A stretch of DNA of 64,000 nt from Mycetocola zhujimingii (GTDB lineage: Bacteria; Actinomycetota; Actinomycetes; Actinomycetales; Microbacteriaceae). Location of the stretch: positions 124,001-188,000 of the forward strand of contig NZ_CP026949.1 in NCBI RefSeq assembly GCF_003065425.1, read 5' to 3'. The notes below the pieces were generated by a model. It did no database searches. It saw only the letters and a program-made list of their open reading frames with translations, and was not told the DNA's origin. Both the position numbers and the translations under genes were made by a program. Below are positions 9,070 to 17,340 of the stretch, in pieces (the first letter of the stretch is position 1; each line of letters starts with the position of its first letter).

Positions 9070-9151
9070 GTATACCAAAGAGTGCAAAACAAGCACCAAT
9101 CGAGCGAAATCACGGTCTTCTGTATACCGGCAGCGTGGCCTCCGCGTATAC
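9070..9151 (+). promoter_or_regulatory. Three GTATAC sites in front of the gntR-prpDBC operon (candidate operators)
   Basis: The 105-base gap before the regulator holds the perfect hexamer palindrome GTATAC three times, at 9070-9075, 9122-9127 and 9146-9151. The first is within the longer palindrome GGTATACC. The last overlaps the proposed -10 box. This is what an autoregulating GntR repressor site could look like; the assignment is inference. Confidence 0.5.
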
Positions 9152-9152
9152 T
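9147..9152 (+). promoter_or_regulatory. -10 box of a leaderless promoter for the prp operon regulator
   Basis: TATACT followed by seven bases (GGGCCCT) and the GTG start at 9160. There is no Shine-Dalgarno, so the mRNA would begin at the GTG. Confidence 0.55.
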
Positions 9153-9159
9153 GGGCCCT

Positions 9160-9828
9160 GTGCGAGCGAGCGATAAGGCCTACGACGTCCTCAAGGAGGA
9201 CATCCTGTCGTGGAAGCTCCGGCCTGGCACCGTGCTCGGCGAGACCGAGCAGTCCGAGCGGCTCGGCATCTCACGTACCCCGCTCCGCGAGGCCATCACC
9301 CGGCTCGCCGCCGAGGGACTCGTCGACACGCAGCGTGGTCGCGCCGGCGTCGTCACCGACGTCTCAGCGGCCAACCTCGCCGAACTCTTCGAGCTGCGCG
9401 AGGCACTCGAAACCCAGGCAGCCCGGCTCGCCGCCCGCCGCCGCAGTGCGTCGGTCTTCGAGGCACTTCGCGCCGATTTCGAGAGCGCACGCGCCACGGT
9501 CGCCGAGGACACGGCAGGCTATTACGCCCTCGTGGCACGGCTCGACGCGGCCATCGACGACGCCATGGCCAACCGGTTTCTCCTCTCCTCGCTCAAGGGC
9601 CTTCGCGGTCACCTCGCCCGCGCCCGCCGCCTCGCGCAAGACAACCCCGACAGGCTCACCGAGAGCATCGGTGAACACCTGCTCATCGTGCAGGCCATCC
9701 TCGACCGCGACGAACTCCTTGCCGCTCAGGCCACCGCTGTGCACTTGCGCAAGAGCCTCACCAACCTGCTTGACACCGCCGCGCTGAATGCCGGCGCCCC
9801 CGAGTCTTCGATGAAAGGAACACAATGA
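9160..9828 (+). CDS. GntR family (FCD domain) transcriptional regulator of the methylcitrate operon
   Basis: A 222-residue regulator with an N-terminal winged helix (residues about 4-68, containing [19 protein letters not shown]) and an all-helical C-terminal FCD-type ligand domain. The GTG at 9160 was preferred to an upstream in-frame start at 9082 because it starts the conserved domain and lies seven bases after a TATACT box. The stop overlaps the prpD start by four bases, so regulator and enzymes form one operon. GTATAC palindromes upstream are candidate binding sites. Likely ligand: propionyl-CoA, methylcitrate or a related compound (inference). Confidence 0.88.
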   Translation: MRASDKAYDVLKEDILSWKLRPGTVLGETEQSERLGISRTPLREAITRLAAEGLVDTQRGRAGVVTDVSAANLAELFELREALETQAARLAARRRSASVFEALRADFESARATVAEDTAGYYALVARLDAAIDDAMANRFLLSSLKGLRGHLARARRLAQDNPDRLTESIGEHLLIVQAILDRDELLAAQATAVHLRKSLTNLLDTAALNAGAPESSMKGTQ

Positions 9829-11348
9829 AGACCCACCACCTGCGCGTCCACACGAGCGAGGAAAACCTCTCACGCGAGGGTCAGCTCGCCTGGGCACTCG
9901 CCGAGGTTGCCGCCGACCCGGTCGAGGTCACCGACGAGGTCACCGACATGATCATCAACCGCATGATCGACAACGCCGCCGTCGCCGCGGCGTCACTCAC
10001 CCGCGGCCCCGTCGTCGCAGCCCGGTCGCAGGCACTCGCACACCCCGTCACCACCGGCGGAAGCGGCTCGACGGTGTTCGGTCCGGATGCCGCGCGTCGC
10101 GTCAGCCCTGAGTGGGCGGCCTGGGCAAACGGCGTGGCTGTGCGTGAACTCGACTACCACGACACGTTCCTCGCGGCCGAGTATTCGCACCCCGGCGACA
10201 ACATCCCACCGCTCGTCGCCGTCGCCCAGCACGTCGGTGCGACCGGCCACGACCTCGTCCGCGGGATCGCGACCGGCTACGAGATCCAGGTTGACCTCGC
10301 CAAGGCGATCAGCCTGCACGCCCACAAGATCGATCACGTCGCTCACCTCGGCCCATCGGCGGCCGCCGGTATCGGCACCATGCTCGGCCTTGACGTGGAA
10401 ACCATCTTCCAGGCCATCGGCCAGGCGCTGCACACCACGACGGCAACCCGCCAGTCCCGCAAGGGCCAGATCTCCACCTGGAAGGCACACGCCCCGGCAT
10501 TCGCGGGAAAAATGGCCGTCGAAGCCGTTGACCGTGCCATGCGCGGCCAGACCTCACCCGAACCGATCTACGAGGGCGAAGACGGCGTCGTCGCGTGGAT
10601 GCTCGACGGACCGAACGCGTCATACGATGTGCCGCTCCCCGAGTCAGGCGAAGCGAAGCGCGCGATCCTCGACAGCTACACGAAGGAGCACTCGGCCGAG
10701 TACCAGGCCCAGGCCTGGATCGACCTCGCGCGGAAGCTGCACAACGAGCACCCGGAGCTCCTCGTCCCCGGCGCCATCGACCGCGTCGTCCTCCACACCT
10801 CGCACCACACGCACTACGTCATCGGCTCGGGCGCGAATGACCCGCAGAAGTACGACCCGACGGCCTCGCGCGAGACCCTCGACCACTCCATCCCGTACAT
10901 CTTCACCGTCGCGCTTCAGGACGGCCGCTGGCACCACGTCGACTCCTACTCGCCCGAGCGGGCAGCACGAGAGGACACCGTCGAGCTGTGGAACCGCGTG
11001 AGCACGGAGGAAGACGCCGAGTGGACGCGCCGCTACCACTCCATCGACCCCGCCGAGAAGGCCTTCGGCGGGCGCGTCGAGATCACCCTCACCGACGGAA
11101 CCACGATCGTCGACGAGATCGCCGTCGCCGATGCCCACCCGCTCGGTGCCCGCCCGTTCGTTCGCGAGGACTACATCGCCAAATTCCGCATGCTCGCCGA
11201 GCCCGTGCTCGAGCCTGAAGAGATCGAGCGTTTCCTCACCACAGTTCAGCGCCTGCCTGAACTCACCGCTGACGAGCTCGGCGGGCTGACCATCCAGGCG
11301 GCATCCGGCGTTCTTGCCGGAGTCGAATCCCCGAAGGGACTGTTCTAA
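9825..11348 (+). CDS. prpD: 2-methylcitrate dehydratase PrpD (MmgE/PrpD family)
   Basis: A 507-residue MmgE/PrpD-family protein that dehydrates 2-methylcitrate to 2-methyl-cis-aconitate. Its length fits the PrpD branch. Typical segments are visible: [28 protein letters not shown] near residue 110-130 and [15 protein letters not shown]. It starts with ATG overlapping the regulator stop by four bases, with GAAAGGAA upstream, and its own stop abuts prpB directly. It is the first enzyme gene of prpD-prpB-prpC. Confidence 0.93.
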   Translation: MKTHHLRVHTSEENLSREGQLAWALAEVAADPVEVTDEVTDMIINRMIDNAAVAAASLTRGPVVAARSQALAHPVTTGGSGSTVFGPDAARRVSPEWAAWANGVAVRELDYHDTFLAAEYSHPGDNIPPLVAVAQHVGATGHDLVRGIATGYEIQVDLAKAISLHAHKIDHVAHLGPSAAAGIGTMLGLDVETIFQAIGQALHTTTATRQSRKGQISTWKAHAPAFAGKMAVEAVDRAMRGQTSPEPIYEGEDGVVAWMLDGPNASYDVPLPESGEAKRAILDSYTKEHSAEYQAQAWIDLARKLHNEHPELLVPGAIDRVVLHTSHHTHYVIGSGANDPQKYDPTASRETLDHSIPYIFTVALQDGRWHHVDSYSPERAAREDTVELWNRVSTEEDAEWTRRYHSIDPAEKAFGGRVEITLTDGTTIVDEIAVADAHPLGARPFVREDYIAKFRMLAEPVLEPEEIERFLTTVQRLPELTADELGGLTIQAASGVLAGVESPKGLF

Positions 11349-12248
11349 ATGCTGTACTCAAAGACCACACCGGAGGAGAAGCGCCGGATCTTCCGTGACC
11401 GCCTCGCCACCGGTGAACTGCTCCGCTTCCCCGGCGCGTTCAACCCGCTGTCTGCCCGCCTGATCGAGCAGAAGGGCTTCGACGGGGTTTACATCTCCGG
11501 CGCTGTCCTCAGCGCTGACCTCGGCCTGCCCGACATCGGGCTGACCACCCTCACCGAGGTGGCCGGCCGTGCGAAGCAGATCGCCCGGATGACCGAGCTG
11601 CCCGCGCTCGTCGACGCCGACACCGGCTTCGGCGAGCCGATGAACGTCGCGCGCACCATCCAGGAGCTCGAGGATGCCGGCCTGGCCGGCATGCACATCG
11701 AGGACCAGGTCAACCCGAAGCGCTGCGGACACCTCGACGGCAAGCAGGTCGTCGACGAGTCGACGGCGCTCAAGCGAATTCGCTCCGCGGCCGATGCACG
11801 TCGGGACGACAACTTCCTCATCATGGCGCGCACCGACATCCGTGCCGTCGATGGACTGGATGCCGCCATCGACCGGGCAAAGAAACTCGTCGACGCCGGC
11901 GCAGACGCGATCTTCCCCGAAGCGATGCGCGACCTCAGCGAGTTCGAGGCCGTCCGCAACGCCGTTGATGTGCCGATCCTCGCCAACATGACCGAGTTCG
12001 GCAAGAGCGAGCTCTTCACGAGCGCGCAGTTGGCCGATGTCGGAATCAACATTGTCATCTGGCCGGTGTCGCTTCTGCGCACCGCCATGGGTGCTGCCGG
12101 GCGCGCGCTCGACACGCTCAACGACGAGGGCAGCCTGTCGTCGAAGCTCGACGAGATGCAGCACCGCGCCGATCTCTACGAGCTCGTCGACTACGAGGGC
12201 TACAACCAGTTCGACACTTCGGTGTTCAACTTCACCGTCGCACGATAG
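11349..12248 (+). CDS. prpB: Methylisocitrate lyase PrpB
   Basis: A 299-residue member of the isocitrate lyase/PEP mutase superfamily, splitting 2-methylisocitrate into pyruvate and succinate. The metal-binding DADTGFGE (residues 89-96) and the catalytic loop KRCGHLDGK (Cys126) are present; the KRCGH form separates PrpB from other superfamily members. Its ATG follows the prpD stop with no gap, so translation is probably coupled. Confidence 0.95.
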   Translation: MLYSKTTPEEKRRIFRDRLATGELLRFPGAFNPLSARLIEQKGFDGVYISGAVLSADLGLPDIGLTTLTEVAGRAKQIARMTELPALVDADTGFGEPMNVARTIQELEDAGLAGMHIEDQVNPKRCGHLDGKQVVDESTALKRIRSAADARRDDNFLIMARTDIRAVDGLDAAIDRAKKLVDAGADAIFPEAMRDLSEFEAVRNAVDVPILANMTEFGKSELFTSAQLADVGINIVIWPVSLLRTAMGAAGRALDTLNDEGSLSSKLDEMQHRADLYELVDYEGYNQFDTSVFNFTVAR

Positions 12249-12329
12249 GGTTCCACGGACCAGCGGTGCGGCATCCCCGACCGCTGGTCCGCCCAGACTT
12301 TCGCACCACCCCACGCAAAGGAGCACGGC

Positions 12330-13439
12330 ATGACAGACACCGACATCAAGAAGGGCCTCGCCGGAGTCGTTGTCGACTACACGGCGGTGTCCAAGGTCAA
12401 CCCAGAGACCAACTCGCTGCTGTACCGCGGCTACCCGGTGCAGGAACTCGCCGCGAACTGCAGCTTCGAGCAGGTCGCCTACCTGCTCTGGCACGGTGAG
12501 CTGCCGACGGATGCCGAGCTCAAGGAATTCGAGGAGATCGAGCGCGGGCAGCGTGCTCTCGACGACAGCGTGAAGGCCGTTGTCGACCTCCTGCCGATGA
12601 CAGCGCACCCGATGGACGTGCTGCGTACCGCGGTCTCGGCCATCGGTGCCACCGACCCGGATGCCGACGTCGCGACCGAGGAATCCAGCCTCAACAAGGC
12701 GGCTCGGCTGTACGCGCAGGTTCCGGCCATCGTGGCGTACGACCAGCGTCGCCGTCGCGGCGAAGACCTCATCCCGCCGCGCGACGACCTCGGCTACTCG
12801 GCGAACTTCCTCTACATGACGTTCGGCGAGGTGCCGGCGGACGCCGTTGTCGACGCGTTCAACGTGTCGATGATCCTCTACGCCGAGCACTCGTTCAACG
12901 CATCGACGTTCACCGCCCGCGTGATCACCTCGACCCTGGGTGATCTGTACTCAGCGGTGGTCGGCGGCATCGGCGCCCTCAAGGGTGCACTGCACGGCGG
13001 CGCGAACGAAGCGGTCATGCACACCTTCGACGAGATCGGCACCGCAGACAAGGCCGAGGCGTGGCTCGAGGAGGCGCTCGCCTCCAAGCGCAAGATCATG
13101 GGCTTCGGTCACCGCGTGTACAAGAACGGTGACTCACGGGTGCCCACCATGAAGACCGCGCTCGACACGCTCGCCGAGTATTACGACCGCCACGACATGG
13201 TCGAGCTGTACGACGCGCTCAACGATGCGATGACGAGCCGCAAGAACATCAAGCCGAACCTCGACTACCCGTCCGGTCCCGCGTACCACCTGATGGGCTT
13301 CGACACCCTGACCTTCACTCCGCTCTTCGTTGCGGCGCGGGTCGTGGGCTGGACGGCGCACATCATGGAGCAGGCAGCGTCGAACGCGCTGATCCGCCCG
13401 CTGTCGGAGTACAACGGCCCCGACGAGCGCCACCTGTAG
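12330..13439 (+). CDS. prpC: 2-methylcitrate synthase PrpC (citrate synthase family)
   Basis: A 369-residue type II citrate synthase-like enzyme condensing propionyl-CoA with oxaloacetate. Active-site elements are intact: EHSFNASTFTAR, LHGGANEAVM (His) and GFGHRVYKNGDSR (His/Arg). Length is in the PrpC range and shorter than house-keeping citrate synthase. AAAGGAG is placed well before the ATG. It is the last gene of the operon, and a 59-nt palindrome follows its stop. No propionyl-CoA synthetase (prpE) is nearby, consistent with propionyl-CoA being produced from acyl-CoA degradation. Confidence 0.93.
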   Translation: MTDTDIKKGLAGVVVDYTAVSKVNPETNSLLYRGYPVQELAANCSFEQVAYLLWHGELPTDAELKEFEEIERGQRALDDSVKAVVDLLPMTAHPMDVLRTAVSAIGATDPDADVATEESSLNKAARLYAQVPAIVAYDQRRRRGEDLIPPRDDLGYSANFLYMTFGEVPADAVVDAFNVSMILYAEHSFNASTFTARVITSTLGDLYSAVVGGIGALKGALHGGANEAVMHTFDEIGTADKAEAWLEEALASKRKIMGFGHRVYKNGDSRVPTMKTALDTLAEYYDRHDMVELYDALNDAMTSRKNIKPNLDYPSGPAYHLMGFDTLTFTPLFVAARVVGWTAHIMEQAASNALIRPLSEYNGPDERHL

Positions 13440-13449
13440 GCCAGCCACA

Positions 13450-13508
13450 CGAGTTGCTGGGTTTGCACCGGTTGAGCGCACCGTAACCCGTGCAAACCCA
13501 GCAACTCG
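13450..13508. repeat. 59-nt palindromic element, family 2, copy 1 (probable bidirectional terminator)
   Basis: A perfect 19-bp inverted repeat, CGAGTTGCTGGGTTTGCAC at 13450-13468 against 13490-13508. A small inner stem (GGTT/AACC) lies in the loop. It sits between the convergent genes prpC and the FAD oxidase, ten bases after one stop and nine before the other, as expected for a bidirectional terminator. A second copy of identical length is at 25606-25664. Confidence 0.8.
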
Positions 13509-13517
13509 AGAAGGCGG

Positions 13518-14897
13518 TCAGGCCTCCGGCACCGACTCCACCGGACCGAAGGCGAACAGGCCGTCAGGGTCATAGGTTGCCCTGACCCGCGCGAGGCGCT
13601 CAAATGTTTCGGGCGGCCAGGCCTGGGCAAAGTGCTCCGGTGTGTCGACCCGTGTCGAGAAGTTGATGTTCGTCTCAGGGGAGATCCAGCGTTGCGCCCG
13701 TTCGGTGAACGCGTCGGCAACGGCAGCCATCCGTTCGAACAGCGGTGGAACCACACCGATGAGCGTGAAGGTGAATGCGCTGTTGCGACCGCCGACCGCT
13801 GATCCGCCCTCGACATCCCTGCCGGTCGCGCCGCCGAGGTGGCGGATCTCAGTCGCGACGAAGGGGGAATCGGCATCCGGCCCGAAGCTCGCGAGCAGCT
13901 CGGTGACGAAGTCCTGGTCGATGGGCCCGAGCAGGAGGCCCATGTCCCAGAGCGGGCTGGGGTCGTCGGGATCGGCGTGGATCGAACCCATGGCCGTCGC
14001 CGGAATTTCCGTGACGCCGTCGACGTAGACCGGTGCTGCCTGTCGCAGGGGGTGCAGCATCCGCTCGCCCTCATCGGGGTCTCCGGGATAGGCAAAGCGC
14101 ATGCTCAACAGGAACCTGCCACGGAACGGCTCGGGGATCTCGTCGATTGGTGGCATGGAGAGCAGCGCGACGGATGTCGTGACATCGTCGGGGGCGGTGT
14201 GGGTCCAGTCCACCCAGGCGCGGAGCGCTGTCTCGATGTCTGGGGTATCGAAGAAGAGGCTGCCGGCGTAGAGGGTCACGAGCGGCACGAGTTCAAGCCG
14301 CATCTCGGTGACGATTCCGAGGCCGCCTTTGCCGCCCCGAAGCGCCCAGAACAGCTCGGGATTCTCAGCGGTCGTCGCAATCACGACAGTGTCGTCTGCG
14401 ATGACGACCCGGAAACCCCGCACCCAGTCCGTGCTGAAGCCGTGGCTCCGGGCGAGAGGGCCGAGTCCGCCGCCGAGGGTGTAACCGACCGCGCCCACAT
14501 GCGGCGAGGAGCCGGTCACCGGCGCGAGTCCGTATGGCGCGGCAGCCTCGATCACGGCGCTCCATCTCGCGCCGGCGCCGATGGTCGCGATGTGTTCGTC
14601 GGGGTCGACGGTCACCGAGTCGAGTCGCGACGTCACGACGAGAAGTCCGGTTGTGATCGGGCCCCACGCGCCGTGACCGGTGGATTGCACACTCACGGGA
14701 AGGCCGTGCTCTGCGGCAAAGCGCACTGCCGTCGAGACGTCGGCCTCGTCTGCGACCACGACGGCGACGTCGGGTTCGTGCCGGATGAGCGTGTTCTGGG
14801 TGGCGACGTGGTCGGCCATTTCCGGATCGCCGCGCTCGAATACCTCACCCGTCACTGCCCGGCGGAGGCTCGAGAGGTCACTTGTCGAAAGACTCAT
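13518..14897 (-). CDS. FAD-binding oxidoreductase, berberine-bridge (BBE) type
   Basis: A 459-residue oxidase with an N-terminal PCMH-type FAD domain and a C-terminal BBE region. STGHGAWG near residue 73 carries the His usually attached covalently to FAD, and GYTLGGGLGPLARSHG is the second FAD signature. The BBE tail ends NINFSTRVDTPEHF...YDPDGLFAFGP. The usual second covalent anchor (Cys in GxCxxxG) reads as GAVGYTLGGG here, so the flavin is probably linked through His only. Substrate unknown; relatives oxidise sugars or secondary metabolites. The start lies six bases after a TAGTGT box with no ribosome site. Confidence 0.88.
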   Translation of the reverse strand: MSLSTSDLSSLRRAVTGEVFERGDPEMADHVATQNTLIRHEPDVAVVVADEADVSTAVRFAAEHGLPVSVQSTGHGAWGPITTGLLVVTSRLDSVTVDPDEHIATIGAGARWSAVIEAAAPYGLAPVTGSSPHVGAVGYTLGGGLGPLARSHGFSTDWVRGFRVVIADDTVVIATTAENPELFWALRGGKGGLGIVTEMRLELVPLVTLYAGSLFFDTPDIETALRAWVDWTHTAPDDVTTSVALLSMPPIDEIPEPFRGRFLLSMRFAYPGDPDEGERMLHPLRQAAPVYVDGVTEIPATAMGSIHADPDDPSPLWDMGLLLGPIDQDFVTELLASFGPDADSPFVATEIRHLGGATGRDVEGGSAVGGRNSAFTFTLIGVVPPLFERMAAVADAFTERAQRWISPETNINFSTRVDTPEHFAQAWPPETFERLARVRATYDPDGLFAFGPVESVPEA

Positions 14898-14903
14898 GCC
14901 GAG

Positions 14904-14909
14904 ACACTA
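14904..14909 (-). promoter_or_regulatory. -10 box of a leaderless promoter for the FAD oxidase gene
   Basis: TAGTGT on the minus strand, six bases before the ATG at 14897, with no Shine-Dalgarno. Confidence 0.45.
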
Positions 14910-14993
14910 CGCTCGCCGATGGGCGGAGCACCAGAGCGAAATGAGCGGGCCTCAGCTCCGGAGAGTGATGCCGGCGTGTCGGTGGCCGTCACG

Positions 14994-14999
14994 TATCGT
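14994..14999 (+). promoter_or_regulatory. -10 box of a leaderless promoter for the DNA glycosylase gene
   Basis: TATCGT, then seven bases (GGTGCCC), then the ATG at 15007. No ribosome-binding site is visible. Confidence 0.45.
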
Positions 15000-15006
15000 G
15001 GTGCCC

Positions 15007-15954
15007 ATGACTACCCTCGCGGCCAGCGACACCGTGCTGCGCTCGAGCTACCGGCCACGGCATCCGCTCTCGGTCTCCGCAACGCTCGCCCCGCTCTCGC
15101 GTGGTGTCGACGGCCCGTGCTTCCGGCGGACGGCGAGTGGCTCGTGGCTGACGCTTCGCACCCCGATCGGTCCAGCAACTCTTCACCTGGTCCAGCGGAA
15201 CGACGAGATCGACGTTGCTGCGTGGGGAGACGGCGCTGAGTGGGCGATGGACGGCGTTCCGGAGCTGCTCGGCAGTCGCGACGACTGGGAGAGCCTCGAC
15301 CTCAGCCGAAGCCCGCTGCTCACCGAGGTCCGCCGTCGGAACCCGGGCCTGCGCCTCAGCCGCAACCGGCTCGTGTTTGAGATGCTCGTCCCTGCGGTGC
15401 TCGAGCAGAAGGTCACCGTCGTCGAGGCGTGGCGCGCGTGGCGCCGGCTGGTGCGACGCCACGGTGAGCCGGCACCCGGTCCGGCGCCCGAGGGGATGAC
15501 TGTCGCGCCAGCGCCCGACACCTGGCGCCTCGTCCCCAGCTGGGAGTGGCACGAGGCTGGGGTCGGCCCGCAACGGTCAGACACGGCAGTCCGCGCGAGC
15601 CGGGTCGCCGACGCTCTCGAACGCACTCTCTCGACGGGGGAGGATCTCCTCCAGGAGTCCGCGACGGCATCCGCCCGGCTCCGCAGCCTGCCCGGAATCG
15701 GCGTCTGGACGGCCGCGGAGGTCACCGCGAGGGCACACGGTAACCCGGATGCCGTCAGTGTCGGCGATTACCACCTCGCGTCGACGGTCGGAATGGCGCT
15801 CACCGGCTCGCCGGTCGACGACGATGGCATGCTCGAGCTGCTCGCGCCGTGGGAGGGGCAGCGACAGCGCGTGGTGCGGCTGATTCTCGCGAGCGGGATT
15901 GCGAAGCCGCGGCGCGGCCCGAGGATCACGATCCAGGATCACCGCAGGCACTGA
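15007..15954 (+). CDS. HhH-GPD family DNA glycosylase (3-methyladenine glycosylase-like)
   Basis: A 315-residue base-excision repair glycosylase. The helix-hairpin-helix RSLPGIGVWTAAEVTA is at residues 226-241 and the catalytic Asp254 is in AVSVGDYHL, the order typical of AlkA-type enzymes. The frame is open much further upstream (from 14680), but that part overlaps the divergent FAD oxidase; the ATG at 15007 with a TATCGT box is the reasonable start. It acts on alkylated bases by analogy; no Ada-type domain is fused. Confidence 0.87.
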   Translation: MTTLAASDTVLRSSYRPRHPLSVSATLAPLSRGVDGPCFRRTASGSWLTLRTPIGPATLHLVQRNDEIDVAAWGDGAEWAMDGVPELLGSRDDWESLDLSRSPLLTEVRRRNPGLRLSRNRLVFEMLVPAVLEQKVTVVEAWRAWRRLVRRHGEPAPGPAPEGMTVAPAPDTWRLVPSWEWHEAGVGPQRSDTAVRASRVADALERTLSTGEDLLQESATASARLRSLPGIGVWTAAEVTARAHGNPDAVSVGDYHLASTVGMALTGSPVDDDGMLELLAPWEGQRQRVVRLILASGIAKPRRGPRITIQDHRRH

Positions 15955-15974
15955 CCGGCTCTTCGAGATCTGCG

Positions 15975-17129
15975 TCAGACGCCGGTGGCCACTGCCGCGA
16001 CATCGTCGATGGCGCGGAGCGATTCGATACCGGCCCGTGCTGCCGCGAAGTGCGAATCTTCCAGTCGTGACGCGACCAGTTGCACGTTGCGCCCGACGAG
16101 CGGAAGCGCGCTCTGCCGCACCGTCGTCGTCACATCCTCGATGAACGATGGAAGAGATCGCACGACAGCGCCGCTCAGCACGACGACCTCGGGGTCGATG
16201 ACGTGACAGGTGTTGACCAGGACCCGCCCGAGGACCATTGCCGCCCGCTTCGCGAGCGGCGTCACTGTTGCGTCGCCGTTGTGAGCACGTTCGCAGAACT
16301 CGGCCCACTCGATCGCCGACCCGGTTGCTGTTTCGTAATCACGCAGCATTGCGGGGATCGAGACATACTGCATCAGGCAGCCGGCGTTGCCGCACGTGCA
16401 CAGCGGGCCGTTCCAGTCATAGACCGTGTGGCCGAGCTCCCCGGAGCCACCCCTCGCGCCGGACTGGATGATGCCGTCAGACACGTGGCCGGATGTGACG
16501 CCGTAACTCACGTCCACATAGAGCAGATTCGAGTGGTCCCGACCGTTCCCCCAGAAATACTCAGCGAGGCCCTCGAGTCGTGCGGAGTTCTGCGCGTACA
16601 CGGGTACGCCGAATCGGGAGGCGAAGTACTGCTTCGGATTGACACCGAACCAGCGGCTGGATGCCCGCTGTGCGTAGATGTCGCCTGACCTGGCATCCAT
16701 CTGGGTATCGACCGCCAGGTGCAGGGCGCGAAGCGAACTGGGGGCCAGGTCGCTCTCTGTCATCAGGCGCTCGACGAGATCGGCGCCCGCGGACATTCGT
16801 TCGGTCGCCGGGGTGCCGGGACGACCCGAAAGTGTGAATTCCCCTAACACTCGACCGTCGAGCGCAGCCAGAGTGACCGTGCACGTGTCGACGAGGAACA
16901 TGACCGAGGCGAGTATTCCGAGCCTCGGCGTCGTTCCGATGAGGTTCTTCAGCACCCCTGGTTCGTGGTGCGGCTCCTCGATCCACCCGTCTGCCTGCAG
17001 GCGATTCGTCAGGTTGCTGACCGTTGCCCGCGATACGTCCAGCGTGCGCGCGAGGTCCGCCCTGTACGCGGGCCCGTCGGAAATGAGCACTCTGAGGAGC
17101 CGCTGCGCGTTCGGAGTGAGAGTCGTCAC
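15975..17129 (-). CDS. ROK family transcriptional repressor of the chito-oligosaccharide locus
   Basis: A 384-residue ROK repressor. The winged helix at residues 5-60 contains YRADLARTLDVSRATVSNL, and a ROK sugar-kinase-like domain carries the zinc motif CTCGNAGCLMQ. The kinase ATP motif is not preserved as in true ROK kinases, as usual for regulators. It uses GTG at 17129 with GAGGAGG five bases upstream. It is transcribed divergently from the binding-protein gene of a sugar ABC importer with a hexosaminidase, so it probably responds to GlcNAc or chitobiose (inference from context). Confidence 0.9.
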   Translation of the reverse strand: MTTLTPNAQRLLRVLISDGPAYRADLARTLDVSRATVSNLTNRLQADGWIEEPHHEPGVLKNLIGTTPRLGILASVMFLVDTCTVTLAALDGRVLGEFTLSGRPGTPATERMSAGADLVERLMTESDLAPSSLRALHLAVDTQMDARSGDIYAQRASSRWFGVNPKQYFASRFGVPVYAQNSARLEGLAEYFWGNGRDHSNLLYVDVSYGVTSGHVSDGIIQSGARGGSGELGHTVYDWNGPLCTCGNAGCLMQYVSIPAMLRDYETATGSAIEWAEFCERAHNGDATVTPLAKRAAMVLGRVLVNTCHVIDPEVVVLSGAVVRSLPSFIEDVTTTVRQSALPLVGRNVQLVASRLEDSHFAAARAGIESLRAIDDVAAVATGV

Positions 17130-17208
17130 GCGGGCCTCCTCGCTGGAAATCAGGACGACGACGGGCGGGTCCGCTCGTCGTCACGCAGAGCCTACTGACA
17201 CTCGGCCA

Positions 17209-17256
17209 GAAAATTCTGTTTAGTTTCTTGACACTATCGCACTGTCCGTGCATTCT
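17209..17256 (+). promoter_or_regulatory. Promoter and candidate ROK operator for the sugar-uptake operon
   Basis: TTGACA at 17228-17233, 17 bases, then CATTCT at 17251-17256. Directly upstream is an A/T-rich inverted motif GAAAATTCTGTTTAGTTTC ending just before the -35. An A/T-rich inverted site overlapping the -35 is a typical place for a ROK repressor to bind. Confidence 0.45.
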
Positions 17257-17340
17257 GTAGATCAGCTCACACACCCGGCCAACTACTACTCGCCCACGCG
17301 GCCGTGAGCACAGCGGGGGCACGATTCCAATGGAGTGATC

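Noticed and set aside
11358-12890. Minus-strand open frame of 510 codons across prpB and prpC
   Set aside because: Shadow of two strongly conserved enzymes; composition is antisense-like and no domain is visible.
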